DNA of 64,000 bases from positions 310,001 through 374,000 of the forward strand of contig NC_022521.1 of the NCBI RefSeq assembly GCF_000591035.1. The letters are read 5' to 3'. The notes beneath the pieces were generated by a model. It was not told where the DNA came from, ran no database searches, and saw nothing but the letters and a program-made list of their open reading frames with translations. Positions 8,042-17,332 of the stretch are shown here, piece by piece. The position numbers were made by a program, and so were the translations under genes. Positions within the stretch are counted from its first letter, which is position 1. Each line of letters begins with the position of its first letter. This DNA is from Aeropyrum camini SY1 = JCM 12091. Its GTDB lineage: Archaea > Thermoproteota > Thermoprotei_A > Sulfolobales > Acidilobaceae.

Positions 8042-8158
8042 GTTTTCCCCTTGCTTATAGGAGGCTTTACCGCGCCCCTTCGATAATCGATGGTGGGAGT
8101 AGGCTGTGTGAGGTCCTAACATGATATGTGTTTTGTTTGTGTGTATATTAAGCCTGCA

Positions 8159-8185
8159 ACTATATATATTATATATAATAAATAT
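8159..8185 (+). promoter_or_regulatory. AT-rich promoter of the CBS-RAM gene
   Basis: An alternating TA tract (ACTATATATATTATATA and on to AAATATGG) lies 26-50 bp before the ATG at 8211, the expected place for a TATA box driving a short-leader message. Confidence 0.55.
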
Positions 8186-8210
8186 GGGGATGGATTAGAG
8201 GTGATGCTGT

Positions 8211-9233
8211 ATGACCGTAGGCGTTAGAGTCGAAGAAGTGGCGTCCAGGAACATCCCCATAGTTTCCGCAGACCAGAGTCTAGCTAAAGTTGCCGAGGTT
8301 ATGCTAAACACGGGCAGCCTAGGCGCCGTGACTCTCGACGCCTCCAGAAGGCCAGCACTTGTTTTGACGTATAGGAGGCTTGTTAAAGTAGTTGCAGAGG
8401 GGGCTAGCGTGGAGGACAGTGTCGCGGAACATGCTATAAGCGATCCCGTTGTTGTCCATAAAGATATGAGCGTGGACGGCGCGCTCAAGATAATGAGGAG
8501 GGAGGCTGTTAGGTTTCTCCCTGTTGTAGACGATAGGATGAGGGCTGTTGCAGTGTTGGAGCCCCGCCACGCTGCTGAGACGCTGTGGAACCTGCTAGAC
8601 TATGGTGTGTCCACCATACGCTCCAGGGCCAGGAGGCTCGTCGCCCTCGCCCCAGACCTCACCATAAGGGAGGCCGCCAAGGCTATGGACGAGAACGGCG
8701 TGCCCGAGGTTCTTGTCAGGAGGGGTGAGGACCTAGCCATACTTAGGGAGGAGGACTTCCTCAGGGCAGTCGCCAGAGGAGGGCTAGACGCCAGGATAGG
8801 CGACTACGCAGCAGGCAAAGTCATAAAGGTGGGTCCAACTTTCGACGCCAAAAGCGCTGTCGAACTAATGCTGGAAAACGGTGTTAGAAGGCTACTGGTA
8901 GACGTTAACGGCAAGCCCTCTTTCGTCACACTCTCGGACCTAGCCTTCGAGGCCGCGGAGATCCTCGCGAAGAGGTCGCCGAAGGAGACGGCCTTCATAC
9001 TCGTCAAAACCGCTCCTGGAAAGGAGCTTGATGTCGCGTCCAAGGCTATCCTGTACGACGGCGTTTCGGAGGTGCACCTCGTAACCGGCGAATATGACAT
9101 ACTAATGAAAATCGAGGCTCCAAGCCTAAGGGATATCCAGCGGATAGTAACGGAGAACATAAGAACAATGAACGGCGTCATCGACACCAGAACCCTAGCC
9201 GGGATAAGGATAATAGCTAAGAAGGAGGCATAG
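8211..9233 (+). CDS. Four-CBS protein with C-terminal Lrp/AsnC-type RAM domain
   Basis: The 340-residue protein carries four CBS repeats in two Bateman pairs at about residues 8-65, 70-125, 130-190 and 195-255; recurring motifs are SVDGALKIMRREAVRFLPVVDD and SAVELMLENGVRRLLV-type segments. Residues about 262-338 form a RAM domain (AFILVKTAPGKELDVA to GEYDILMKIEA), the small-molecule binding module of Lrp/AsnC regulators. There is no DNA-binding domain. CBS pairs bind adenine nucleotides, so it is probably a ligand-sensing adaptor. It lies between the two csa3 genes inside the CRISPR locus, with its own promoter. Function there is not established. Confidence 0.8.
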   Translation: MTVGVRVEEVASRNIPIVSADQSLAKVAEVMLNTGSLGAVTLDASRRPALVLTYRRLVKVVAEGASVEDSVAEHAISDPVVVHKDMSVDGALKIMRREAVRFLPVVDDRMRAVAVLEPRHAAETLWNLLDYGVSTIRSRARRLVALAPDLTIREAAKAMDENGVPEVLVRRGEDLAILREEDFLRAVARGGLDARIGDYAAGKVIKVGPTFDAKSAVELMLENGVRRLLVDVNGKPSFVTLSDLAFEAAEILAKRSPKETAFILVKTAPGKELDVASKAILYDGVSEVHLVTGEYDILMKIEAPSLRDIQRIVTENIRTMNGVIDTRTLAGIRIIAKKEA

Positions 9234-9348
9234 AGGGAGGAGCCCGGGTATGCGCAGCTGGTTTACCATACATAGCCTGCTACATGTTTTTCCCTAATAA
9301 AGTACCATCGTTTAACACGGGTGCAGAAGGCTGGCCGAGACTCCTAGA

Positions 9349-9984
9349 GTGCTTGTAGCTTCCATAGGCTTCACAGTCGACTTTATCATAAGGAGGCTCG
9401 CAGACCTGCGAGGAGGTCAAAGCGTCTCCAGAGTAGTAGCTGTGGGTCTAGACGTGGGTGATGGGAGCTGGTCTAGGGTTGAGCAGACCTACAGCCTGCT
9501 GAACCACTATCTCGCCAGCATGTCTATAGATTCTACCCTGGAGAAGCTACATCTGGGGCCTAGACTAGTTCCCCAAGCCAGGGACCTCATCTACCGCGAG
9601 GCCTCCAGCTTCGATGGTGATGTAGAGCTCTACCTATCAGGCGGGCCTAGGATGCTCATAGTAACCCTAATGCTAGCCGCCTACAGCCTAGACATTAATA
9701 CTTCAAGCAAGATTGTTGTAGTGTCCTATGGCGAGGGGTTCCCCGGATCCATAGAATTTAGACTAATACATGCTAAAATACTATCGTCGCTGGACAAACA
9801 GTCACTCACTATACTCAAGGCCATCGCCAGCGGTAATGATAATGTAAAATCCCTCATAGAAACGCTTGATATGCCTAGAAGCACCCTTTATAAGAAGCTC
9901 GAGGATTTGGAGAAGATGGGCCTTGCCAAGAAAATATCCCGAGGACGGTGGGTTTTGGAGGAGGGATTAGACAAACTCCTCTGA
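9349..9984 (+). CDS. csa3: Csa3-like CARF-wHTH regulator (second copy)
   Basis: This 211-residue protein has the same architecture as the first Csa3: an N-terminal CARF domain with the loop LSGGPRMLIVTLMLAA at about 100-115 and a C-terminal winged helix (LIETLDMPRSTLYKKLEDLEKMGLAKK). It starts with GTG at 9349, and no better in-frame start is visible upstream. It is codirectional with the interference operon that begins 130 bp downstream, so it probably regulates that operon, paralleling the Csa3b regulators of Sulfolobales (family knowledge). The two Csa3 copies are clearly diverged. Confidence 0.88.
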   Translation: MLVASIGFTVDFIIRRLADLRGGQSVSRVVAVGLDVGDGSWSRVEQTYSLLNHYLASMSIDSTLEKLHLGPRLVPQARDLIYREASSFDGDVELYLSGGPRMLIVTLMLAAYSLDINTSSKIVVVSYGEGFPGSIEFRLIHAKILSSLDKQSLTILKAIASGNDNVKSLIETLDMPRSTLYKKLEDLEKMGLAKKISRGRWVLEEGLDKLL

Positions 9985-10070
9985 ATGTACAATAAATGTA
10001 TACAAACCTCTTTTCCTTAAAAGGATAGAATAGAGGGTAGAATAGCTTGCAGGATTATCATAATGTCCAA

Positions 10071-10083
10071 AAAATTTAAATAG
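10071..10083 (+). promoter_or_regulatory. Promoter of the interference operon
   Basis: AAATTTAAATAG is a good BRE/TATA match centred about 40 bp before the TTG start of csa5. It closely resembles the box of the adaptation operon (AAATTTAAAAAG on the other strand). A further upstream pair of short symmetric motifs, TGTACA and TGTATACA, lies at about 9986-10003. Confidence 0.55.
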
Positions 10084-10117
10084 AGGAAGCGGCATAAACA
10101 TTAACCGGTGCAAAACC

Positions 10118-10519
10118 TTGCGCCAGACCGCTACGGAAGATTCGCCTGAGGGTGGAGGGGAGAAACAGAAGGGCGGGCTCCTCCAGCCGATAGTGGATAT
10201 TTTAGCCTTCTTCGCTGCAGCACGCCAATACGGCTACGTAGACATACTGGCAAACGCTCTAGACCCGCTAACAGCTAAAGAAGCCCTCATAAACGCTATC
10301 AGAGACTACAAGTCGGTTTGCAGCAAGTCGGACTATGTGGAGAGGAGTGACGGAGTGAAGGTCAAATGCCCCAAGGTTGATCCGTCCACTCTAGAAGCGG
10401 CAGTTGGATGGCTCGACAAGGAGCTGGGCAGTAGGAGCCCCTCTAAGATACTAGACTTGACAAGGACCCTCGCCCTCAGGGCCCTGGCTAGGTCTGAAGT
10501 TTTTAAAGTACCTGGATAG
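10118..10519 (+). CDS. csa5: Csa5 (Cas11a), small subunit of the type I-A Cascade
   Basis: Csa5 is the small helical subunit of the archaeal Cascade and helps hold the displaced DNA strand. The 133-residue protein is predominantly helical after a charged N-terminus (EDSPEGGGEKQKGG), with LLQPIVDILAFFAAARQYGYVDILANALD near the start, as in crenarchaeal Csa5. The start is TTG at 10118. It is first in the operon csa5-cas7-cas5-cas8a-cas3'-cas3''-cas6, 14 bp before cas7. Confidence 0.85.
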   Translation: MRQTATEDSPEGGGEKQKGGLLQPIVDILAFFAAARQYGYVDILANALDPLTAKEALINAIRDYKSVCSKSDYVERSDGVKVKCPKVDPSTLEAAVGWLDKELGSRSPSKILDLTRTLALRALARSEVFKVPG

Positions 10520-10533
10520 AGGGGTGGTGTGGC

Positions 10534-11550
10534 GTGGCGGTTTCCCTTGGTTTATCGGCTAGGATCCTCGTGAACCTTGAGAGTCTTAACATGGCGGAGT
10601 CTGTGGGCAACGTCACGAGGCATCGGAAGGCTCCTGTGGTTGTTGAGGGGGAGGATGGAGAGTACAAGCTCATATATGTGCCTGTCGTTAGCGGGATGAG
10701 CCTAGCCCACCACTACCAGCTCCACCTGGCTAGGGCGGCTGCCGAGTCGGGGCTCAACGTCACCAGACTCAGCCTGGAAGGCTATTTCCTGAAGTTCAGT
10801 GATGACGACGTCATAAAGAACCACTACCCAGAGGTTCACGGTAAGCTCAGGAAAGGGGATCTATGCCACAACGAGAAGGTTCTTGTAGAGGCGTGCACGG
10901 TAGCCGACGTAGGCGGGTTCCTCTACACAAACGGCCCAATAAAAAGGCAGAGCAGATTCTCCTTCAGCTACATGATGCCGACCCTAGACTCTATACGCAG
11001 TGGAGCGGCGGGCGTATACCCCCAGCTGCACGTAAGATACACACCGCAGGCCAGAGAAGGCGAGCAAGCGCTGATCTATGTTGACAATGCAAGCGCCCTC
11101 TACACCCTGAGTTTTCTGCTCGAGGCCGACGCCATATCGAGGCTCGACGTGTGTTCAGCACTAGGGAAAAGCCCGTCTAGCCTGGGAGAGGAGGAGAGGA
11201 TAAAGAGGTTTGATGCCGCTGTAAAGGCTCTTGTCGCCATGCTCGGCAACATGGCCTACGGCGCTAAAAGGAGCAGGAGCATGCCACACTGGAGTGTTGA
11301 AAGCCTAGTGGCGGTCGCCGCCGAAGGGCTTGCACCCTTCGTTCCCTCACCCGGGCACTCCAGAAACTACATTGTCGACACTCTCAACAGGGTAAATAGC
11401 CAGGCGAGGGCAGGTATAATCAGGGAGTGGAAGGCCTCATTCTACGCTCCACAAGACTTAGAGAAGCCTAGCGGTGCTGATGAGGCTAAGACTATCGAGG
11501 ACGCTCTAAAAGCCGTGGCCGAATGGGCCTTGGAAAAGCTGAAGCCATAG
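10534..11550 (+). CDS. cas7: Cas7 (Csa2), Cascade backbone subunit
   Basis: Cas7 polymerises along the crRNA to form the backbone of the interference complex. The 338 residues contain the family opening ILVNLESLNMAESVGNVTRHR and the RRM-fold segment VSGMSLAHHYQLHLARAA, which places a His pair as in Csa2 proteins. A later block GGFLYTNGPIKRQSRFSFSY is also typical of the family. The start is GTG at 10534. It lies between csa5 and cas5. Confidence 0.94.
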   Translation: MAVSLGLSARILVNLESLNMAESVGNVTRHRKAPVVVEGEDGEYKLIYVPVVSGMSLAHHYQLHLARAAAESGLNVTRLSLEGYFLKFSDDDVIKNHYPEVHGKLRKGDLCHNEKVLVEACTVADVGGFLYTNGPIKRQSRFSFSYMMPTLDSIRSGAAGVYPQLHVRYTPQAREGEQALIYVDNASALYTLSFLLEADAISRLDVCSALGKSPSSLGEEERIKRFDAAVKALVAMLGNMAYGAKRSRSMPHWSVESLVAVAAEGLAPFVPSPGHSRNYIVDTLNRVNSQARAGIIREWKASFYAPQDLEKPSGADEAKTIEDALKAVAEWALEKLKP

Positions 11551-11574
11551 AAAGTAGAGATAGATAGGGCTGAG

Positions 11575-12432
11575 GTGTTTCTAGGGTTGACACGAGTTTT
11601 TGCCTATGCAAGACTAAGGCTACATTGGGGGTTCATAGTCAGGCAGCCGGGCGCGTCTGCGGCCCAGACAGCATACCCCCTACCTCCTCCGACCACAGTG
11701 GCAGGGGCTTTCGCTAACCCCCTTGCCAGGCTTCTTGGTATCATAGACTCTTATCCAGAGAAGCGGGAGGCATTGCCTGTGACAAACATGTTTATGAGCT
11801 GCATTTTAAAATCGACTCTTGCAGCGGCAGCTGGGCTTGCGGGCTCCACCGGGGTAGCAGTATACGAGGAGCCCTCCAGGCTCGTGGGCTCTCCGTACAA
11901 AGGCGGGGGCTCTTTCGCTAAGGCAGTTAAGAGCCCGATATACATAGGCTCCCAAGAGCTGCTTCCCGTGCAGGCGGTGGGCCAAGCTTCTGCCCCTAAT
12001 GCCGAGATTGTTCTAGCTTGGCTATTCGATCTGGACAGGCTCGTATCGTGTTCTGGAGTAGGCGCGGTTGGCGTTGAGGATGTGGAGGTAGCTTCCCGCG
12101 GCGTATATAGGCTGGGGAGTAGGGAGGGTTTGGCGAGTGTCGTGGATGGGGGAGCAGTTGACGATACCAAGATTAGACATCTCGATTCCGGGCCCTTCGA
12201 ATCAGTGCTCTACCAGGACTCCGGGTGTGTAATGCCCGACTCACCCGTAGTCGAGATCCCCATCCCGAGTCCTCCCCAGTATAGGGAGAAGGCTTACCTC
12301 GTTCCAGCCAGCCACGGGAGCGGGAGCAGTTTCGTAATACCTCCTCCCACGCCTGCGAGGTTTTTCTTGAAGAGCGGCTGCAGGGCCGCCTTGTACCCGG
12401 GCGTAGAGGGTGTTGCACTTGCATACAGGTGA
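11575..12432 (+). CDS. cas5: Cas5 (type I-A), Cascade crRNA 5'-handle subunit
   Basis: Cas5 caps the 5' handle of the crRNA. The protein begins with an RRM-like strand (RVFAYARLRLHWGFIVRQP) followed by QTAYPLPPPTTVAGAF, the motif that marks Cas5 proteins. Length is 285 residues. The start is GTG at 11575, 24 bp after cas7. Its TGA overlaps the start of the next gene, so the two are probably translationally coupled. Confidence 0.93.
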   Translation: MFLGLTRVFAYARLRLHWGFIVRQPGASAAQTAYPLPPPTTVAGAFANPLARLLGIIDSYPEKREALPVTNMFMSCILKSTLAAAAGLAGSTGVAVYEEPSRLVGSPYKGGGSFAKAVKSPIYIGSQELLPVQAVGQASAPNAEIVLAWLFDLDRLVSCSGVGAVGVEDVEVASRGVYRLGSREGLASVVDGGAVDDTKIRHLDSGPFESVLYQDSGCVMPDSPVVEIPIPSPPQYREKAYLVPASHGSGSSFVIPPPTPARFFLKSGCRAALYPGVEGVALAYR

Positions 12433-13658
12433 TGCGTATGGCCCAAGCGACGATAAGAATTCCCCTGCTGCCGGAGAGCATGCTGGGACGAAACCTGCAG
12501 TACGCGTTCCTAAGCATGGCAGACCCTGCCAGGACTGTAGTATACTATGAAAGAGGCTACGCCGAGATATATCGTGACGAGTTCCTGGAGGCCGTGGCGA
12601 CATCAGTAGAAGCCATAGCCTCAAGCCTAGCCATGCATGATAGGCAAGTTGAATGCAGGAGGCTGGAGGGCATAGACTGTTGCAACCTGCACCCCGGCCC
12701 CAAACTCTATACATCAGGAACAAGCGACTCAAAAATACTGGCCTCCGCCGGGCTAGACGAGTGTATGGCTAGAACTAGAAAAGGAGGAGAAACACTGGGC
12801 TGGACTCAGGCGGCCATAAGCTATGCTGTTAAAGTCCTAAGGAGGGGAGGCCCCCTGGGGGGAGGGGGGTACCAGCTGCCGATGCTAGCAAAAGCGACAG
12901 TATTCTCAAAACTTAGAGCCCCGGGCACCTCACTCGAGGCTAAGAGGCTCACCATCGACAAGGACGTCCTAGGAAGCATACTTCTGGGAGGAGCTCTTGC
13001 CTTCCTCGGTAGACATAACTTCTCCAGCAGAGGCCAGGATTACGCCGAGGTGTTCCTTATACCCGGGTCTGTAAGTGAGAGATATAAGATTCTACGCGAG
13101 ATCCTCTCCCTAAACGGGCTCAGAGGTAATATAGCGGCCAGAGCTTCAAGAATAGTGTCAAACACTGGAGCCAGCCTGGAACTATCGTTCTCCCTAGCCA
13201 TGGCCACCCTCCTACACGAGGCGGGAGAAGTGGCCAGGAATCTAGGCGGCATGCCAGCGTCCGACGCGAGGATATATACCGTGGCCGCCGGGAGGAGGCC
13301 CATGGTTAGATCAGGGCTTAGCATAAGCGACCTCTACTACAAGGCCTATAGCAAGACTACTGTGTACATGCTCTACAGGCTAGCCGTTGAGAAGGCGGGA
13401 GGTAGAGGTGAACAGGCAGGTAGCCATATAAACGTTGCGAGAACCTGCATCGAAACCCTCTTCCTACAAGCATCAGAACCCTGTACCACAAGCTTTGCAC
13501 TAGACTGTGCCAGGCTGCTCGTAGGCCTTGCCAACGCCACAACAGCAAGCAGCCCACTACCCCCAAGCATTAGAGAACCGGCCGTAAAACTGGCAACAGC
13601 CCTAGAGAGAGACCTCTCCAGAATGAAGTCGAGGTGCGTTAGGGTGGAGGCCGTTTGA
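12429..13658 (+). CDS. cas8a2: Cas8a (Csa4-like), Cascade large subunit
   Basis: The large subunit recognises the PAM and recruits Cas3. The assignment rests mainly on position between cas5 and cas3' and on size (409 residues), because Cas8 proteins are poorly conserved. The protein has Cys pairs (VECRRLEGIDCC, and Cys residues in TCIETLFLQASEPCTTSFALDC) that could bind metal, and a helical C-terminus. A GTG at 12429 and an ATG at 12432 both overlap the cas5 stop; the 3' end overlaps cas3' by 4 bp. Confidence 0.8.
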   Translation: MMRMAQATIRIPLLPESMLGRNLQYAFLSMADPARTVVYYERGYAEIYRDEFLEAVATSVEAIASSLAMHDRQVECRRLEGIDCCNLHPGPKLYTSGTSDSKILASAGLDECMARTRKGGETLGWTQAAISYAVKVLRRGGPLGGGGYQLPMLAKATVFSKLRAPGTSLEAKRLTIDKDVLGSILLGGALAFLGRHNFSSRGQDYAEVFLIPGSVSERYKILREILSLNGLRGNIAARASRIVSNTGASLELSFSLAMATLLHEAGEVARNLGGMPASDARIYTVAAGRRPMVRSGLSISDLYYKAYSKTTVYMLYRLAVEKAGGRGEQAGSHINVARTCIETLFLQASEPCTTSFALDCARLLVGLANATTASSPLPPSIREPAVKLATALERDLSRMKSRCVRVEAV

Positions 13659-15400
13659 GGCCATTAATGGCCGAGGCTTACAGGGGATTGGCGGAAGGAG
13701 TTGCACCCATTGTTGTGGCCCCCACCGGCTACGGCAAGACTATGGCCAGCCCGGAGATGGCGGAAAGGGCTGTTAAAGAGGGGCTTGCTGGAGGGCTTAT
13801 ACACATAGCCCCTCTCAGGAGCCTGGTTAGAAAGATATACGAGGCAGCGTTCAAGGCACGCGGCGGCGGCTACCAGTTCCACAGCCCCGCTAGCTTGGAG
13901 CCAGACCGGAAGAGCCCTTATCTCCTTAAAACCCTGGTAGCAGTCTCTCTGGACAGCTACCTGTGGACCCTCTACAGAATACCCGTTGTGGAGGCGGCGT
14001 CGATAGAGAGGGGACTGTCGGAAGGGCATTACTACCCGGCTGCGGCATCGATCTTCACATCAGTAAACGTTTTCGACGAGGCACACATATTCCTTGGGGA
14101 AACCGGTGACCAGGGACTGGTTGTCGAGAGTGTAAAAGCCGCCGTTAGGCTACTGGCGGCGGCTAAGACGCCGCTGGTTATAGAGACGGCCACAATGCCC
14201 CGGAGCATACTAAACGGTATCGCCCGGCTCGTGGAGAGGCAGGGCATGGAGCCCAGGGTTTATACTCTACCGTGCATAGCGCGTTCCCTAAACCTGGAAA
14301 ATGATGGTCTAGAGTATAGAGGGGTGGACGATCGGGAATGGCTAGACGGGGCATCGCGTATACACTGGACAACACTATACAGGGAGGAGTGGACTGGCCG
14401 AGTGTTTAACGAAATAATCAGCGACGCCAGGAAGGGCAAAGTCCTAGTTGTCCTAAACACTGTCTCACGCGCAGTGGAGATCTATAAAGAACTTGTGGAA
14501 CGGACCGTGGGTGAAGGGATGAGAATAACGCTTATACACGGAAGGCTCTCAGCAGGTGACCGGGCTTCCGCAGAGGACTCCCTAGGATTTGATGGAGAAG
14601 GCCATATAGTTGTGGCCACGCCGCTTGTGGAGGCAGGTGTTGACGTTAACAGCACTGCCGTCTACACCGAGGTGGCTCCTGCGGAAAATCTTGTTCAGAG
14701 GGCTGGAAGGGCCTGTAGGAGGGGTAGAGCCCTAGGATCGTGTATGGAGAATGGCGGGAAAGTGGTAATAGTTGGAGGAGAGGGTGACGCCACAATCTAC
14801 AGTACAGAGGCCGTGAGAGCGAGTCTAGACGCCGTTAAATCCATGTCTGGCAATATAGACTGGAGGTACCCATGCGGGGAAAGCAGCTACATCTCGCTAT
14901 TAATCAGATCCGAGGCTAACACCACACACACTACGTACATAGCAAAGGGCAGAAGAATATACGAAAACCTCTTTGCAGCCTACTTGAGTAGCGACGGCAG
15001 ACCCTCAGCCCTCCTTAGCGTTCTAGACAACACCGAGTTGTGTAGCCTCCTCAGAACAGGCGTTATGGTGGAGGTTCTCGTTGACAACAGGGACAGTGTC
15101 ACTGTAGACCTTTACTGGGCCCTTCGCAATGCAGAGTCCGTGCTTGAGACCCATGGCAGAGCACCGACACTAGTCCTTATCGACCCAGAGTCGGGCTCGG
15201 TGCTAGCTGAATCACGAGCTGAGAACCTATGGAGACTGTGGAAATCCATGGGGAGATGGACGGGCTGTAGGAGGCTTCTATCAGCCCTCTACCGCGACCT
15301 CCACCGTGCTGCCCGAGACAGGGAGATTGGATCCCGAGTATCATGGGCTCTCAAGGCGAAGAAGGGGGTGTACAAGAGGGGGTTAGGGCTCGGGGTGTAG
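13655..15400 (+). CDS. cas3': Cas3' helicase (type I-A)
   Basis: Cas3' is the SF2 helicase that unwinds target DNA after Cascade binding. Walker A is APTGYGKT at residues 22-29, the DEAH box is at 141-144, motif III is ETATMP, and motif VI is QRAGRACRRG in the second RecA domain. There is no HD nuclease domain; that activity is in the next gene, the usual type I-A split. Length is 581 residues. The ATG-free start TTG/GTG region overlaps cas8a by 4 bp, showing tight coupling. Confidence 0.95.
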   Translation: MRPLMAEAYRGLAEGVAPIVVAPTGYGKTMASPEMAERAVKEGLAGGLIHIAPLRSLVRKIYEAAFKARGGGYQFHSPASLEPDRKSPYLLKTLVAVSLDSYLWTLYRIPVVEAASIERGLSEGHYYPAAASIFTSVNVFDEAHIFLGETGDQGLVVESVKAAVRLLAAAKTPLVIETATMPRSILNGIARLVERQGMEPRVYTLPCIARSLNLENDGLEYRGVDDREWLDGASRIHWTTLYREEWTGRVFNEIISDARKGKVLVVLNTVSRAVEIYKELVERTVGEGMRITLIHGRLSAGDRASAEDSLGFDGEGHIVVATPLVEAGVDVNSTAVYTEVAPAENLVQRAGRACRRGRALGSCMENGGKVVIVGGEGDATIYSTEAVRASLDAVKSMSGNIDWRYPCGESSYISLLIRSEANTTHTTYIAKGRRIYENLFAAYLSSDGRPSALLSVLDNTELCSLLRTGVMVEVLVDNRDSVTVDLYWALRNAESVLETHGRAPTLVLIDPESGSVLAESRAENLWRLWKSMGRWTGCRRLLSALYRDLHRAARDREIGSRVSWALKAKKGVYKRGLGLGV

Positions 15401-16305
15401 CAGCCTTGGACAAGTGGCCCTGCTCCTTCATAGATAAAGTAGGACGCTGCCACCCCCTCGACCTCCACAACCTTAGGGTAGCATTTATCCTGAAGCATCT
15501 CTTCGAACAAAGACTATCGGCCCTCACCCCAACAGCGAGGTCGCTAGAAGCATTTACGAGCCTAGAGAAGCCCCTCCTCCAGGCAGCCTTACTTGCCGCG
15601 GTTTTCCACGATGTAGGAAAGTCCTCCAATCTCTACAGGGTATGGGCTGGAAGGGGGAAGGCTAGCTTCGCGATGCACGAGCATGTTTCAGCACTAACCC
15701 TACTAAAGGGGTTTGAAGAAATCTCCATAGAATCTAGTTTAGGCTGCACGACCGTGGCCCGCGTAGCCGCATCGGCGTTAGCCAGGCACCACACGGCTAT
15801 GAAGGGCAGGCACCCTGATGACGTGGCGAGAGGAGGTAGCAAAGCGGTCAAAACTATTGTGGAAGCTTCTTCTAAACTATCGCCAGACCTGGCGCCCTCG
15901 TCTGTTCTGGTAAGCACGCTGGAGAAACTAGCCAGAGAAGGCTTTATAAGGGCGGCAGAGGCCGGGTCGAAGGGTGTTGAGGCTGTGAGAAGTCATCTAT
16001 ATTACACAACGACAGAGGGAATTATAAAGCAGGCTAGGGCAATTGGAATAAGCACCGTGAACGAGGCTATGCTGCTCGCGGCGGTGCAGGCTGTAGCAGG
16101 GGCACTCATAGTTAGCGACATACTAGTGGCCTGGAGAGAACGGGGTGAGGAGGACAGGCCTGCTAAAGCCTATGCTGCAAGCTGGATAAGGGAGCTCAAT
16201 GCTCGTGAAGCACTCGAGAAAGCTGTTAGAGAGGATCCGGAGTTTATGGGGCAGTCTATTGAAGCCTCCTTACAAGACCTAGTCGGGAAGTGTATATCAG
16301 TATAG
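15343..16305 (+). CDS. cas3'': Cas3'' HD nuclease (type I-A)
   Basis: Cas3'' supplies the metal-dependent DNase that degrades the strand exposed by Cascade and Cas3'. The HD signature is FHDVGKSSNLY at about residue 88, followed by MHEHVSAL and ARHHTAMKG, giving the expected His ligands. The longest frame opens ATG at 15343 inside cas3', but a TTG at 15406 (LDKWPCSFIDK) just after the cas3' stop would give a more compact protein of 299 residues with the HD domain intact. It is separated from cas6 by 14 bp. Confidence 0.92.
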   Translation: MGSQGEEGGVQEGVRARGVAALDKWPCSFIDKVGRCHPLDLHNLRVAFILKHLFEQRLSALTPTARSLEAFTSLEKPLLQAALLAAVFHDVGKSSNLYRVWAGRGKASFAMHEHVSALTLLKGFEEISIESSLGCTTVARVAASALARHHTAMKGRHPDDVARGGSKAVKTIVEASSKLSPDLAPSSVLVSTLEKLAREGFIRAAEAGSKGVEAVRSHLYYTTTEGIIKQARAIGISTVNEAMLLAAVQAVAGALIVSDILVAWRERGEEDRPAKAYAASWIRELNAREALEKAVREDPEFMGQSIEASLQDLVGKCISV

Positions 16306-16319
16306 TTGGGTGACGCCGC

Positions 16320-17231
16320 ATGCCTTCTCGGAAAACCCTGTTCAAATCTCTCCACGGCGAGGGGGCTGTGGCACTGGTAGTCCTGAGGCTTACAGTCCTT
16401 AAAGACGGTATACTACCCCCCTTCACTTCTAGAACCCTCAAGAGCATCGCCGCCAAGGCTAGGTGCCTCGAGACTGTTTGGACCCTATACGAGTCGGCGC
16501 CGAGCTACAAGCCGGTTAGCATAAGGGTTCTGAGGACCTCGTCTATGAAGCCCATGTACAGGGTTGAGAGGAAGGGAAATGATAGGCCCTTCATCGTTAA
16601 ACGGGGGCATATACTGTTCGGATATCTCGCGTTTTACACAAGAGAGAGCCTGGCCACGCCTCCCCTCTGCAACGAGGACGTTGACATCGACTATACAGCA
16701 TTCCACGTTGAAACGGAGCAGGCGACTTTTAGAAGGCTAGACTCCCTTGGGAAAGGCGATTACAGCAGAGTGAAGATCGAGTTCGTCACACCAGTAACTA
16801 TAACCACCAAGATTATGGCGCCGCCCCTCTCCAGCACCCGCCTCCTAGAAAAGCTGTTGTCCAGGACTAGGGAGGCCTACAGGCTGCTTCCCAGCCCGGG
16901 CTACATAGCTGCGCAGGCCGCGAGAGTGTGGGTGGCACTAGCCTCGGCGTCGAACCCCAGGGGACACCATATACCCTACGCGGTTGGAAGGCTAGCCGAC
17001 ATAATGGTGGCTGAGGTTGACTTTTGGCTGAGGCCGGAGACCGTGGTGTATGGTAGAGAGGATGGAGACAAACTCCGGAAGGTTAGAGGTGTCAGAGGCT
17101 ACGTTGTCTACGAGCCTCTAAACGACGGTATCAAGTATGACTTCTCAAGACTCTTAGACTTTGCCTCCTACATGGGCATAGGCAAAAGCAGGAGCATAGG
17201 ATTCGGAGAGATAAGGGTTGAATACATTTAA
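16320..17231 (+). CDS. cas6: Cas6 crRNA-processing endoribonuclease
   Basis: Cas6 cuts the CRISPR transcript within each repeat to give crRNAs with an 8-nt 5' tag. The 303-residue protein has two ferredoxin-like halves and the C-terminal glycine-rich loop GIGKSRSIGFGEIRVEY, a hallmark of Cas6. The start is ATG at 16320. It is the last gene of the interference operon and the expected processor of the array at 3030-4338. Confidence 0.93.
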   Translation: MPSRKTLFKSLHGEGAVALVVLRLTVLKDGILPPFTSRTLKSIAAKARCLETVWTLYESAPSYKPVSIRVLRTSSMKPMYRVERKGNDRPFIVKRGHILFGYLAFYTRESLATPPLCNEDVDIDYTAFHVETEQATFRRLDSLGKGDYSRVKIEFVTPVTITTKIMAPPLSSTRLLEKLLSRTREAYRLLPSPGYIAAQAARVWVALASASNPRGHHIPYAVGRLADIMVAEVDFWLRPETVVYGREDGDKLRKVRGVRGYVVYEPLNDGIKYDFSRLLDFASYMGIGKSRSIGFGEIRVEYI

Positions 17232-17332
17232 CCAGCGTTTAGCAAGAGGCTCGTTTAACCACCCCTCTGGCAGCGTCTTTAGTGTATTAGGTGTTTAGTA
17301 TATTCAAGCACCCTCTCCCCACTCGTCTAGCA

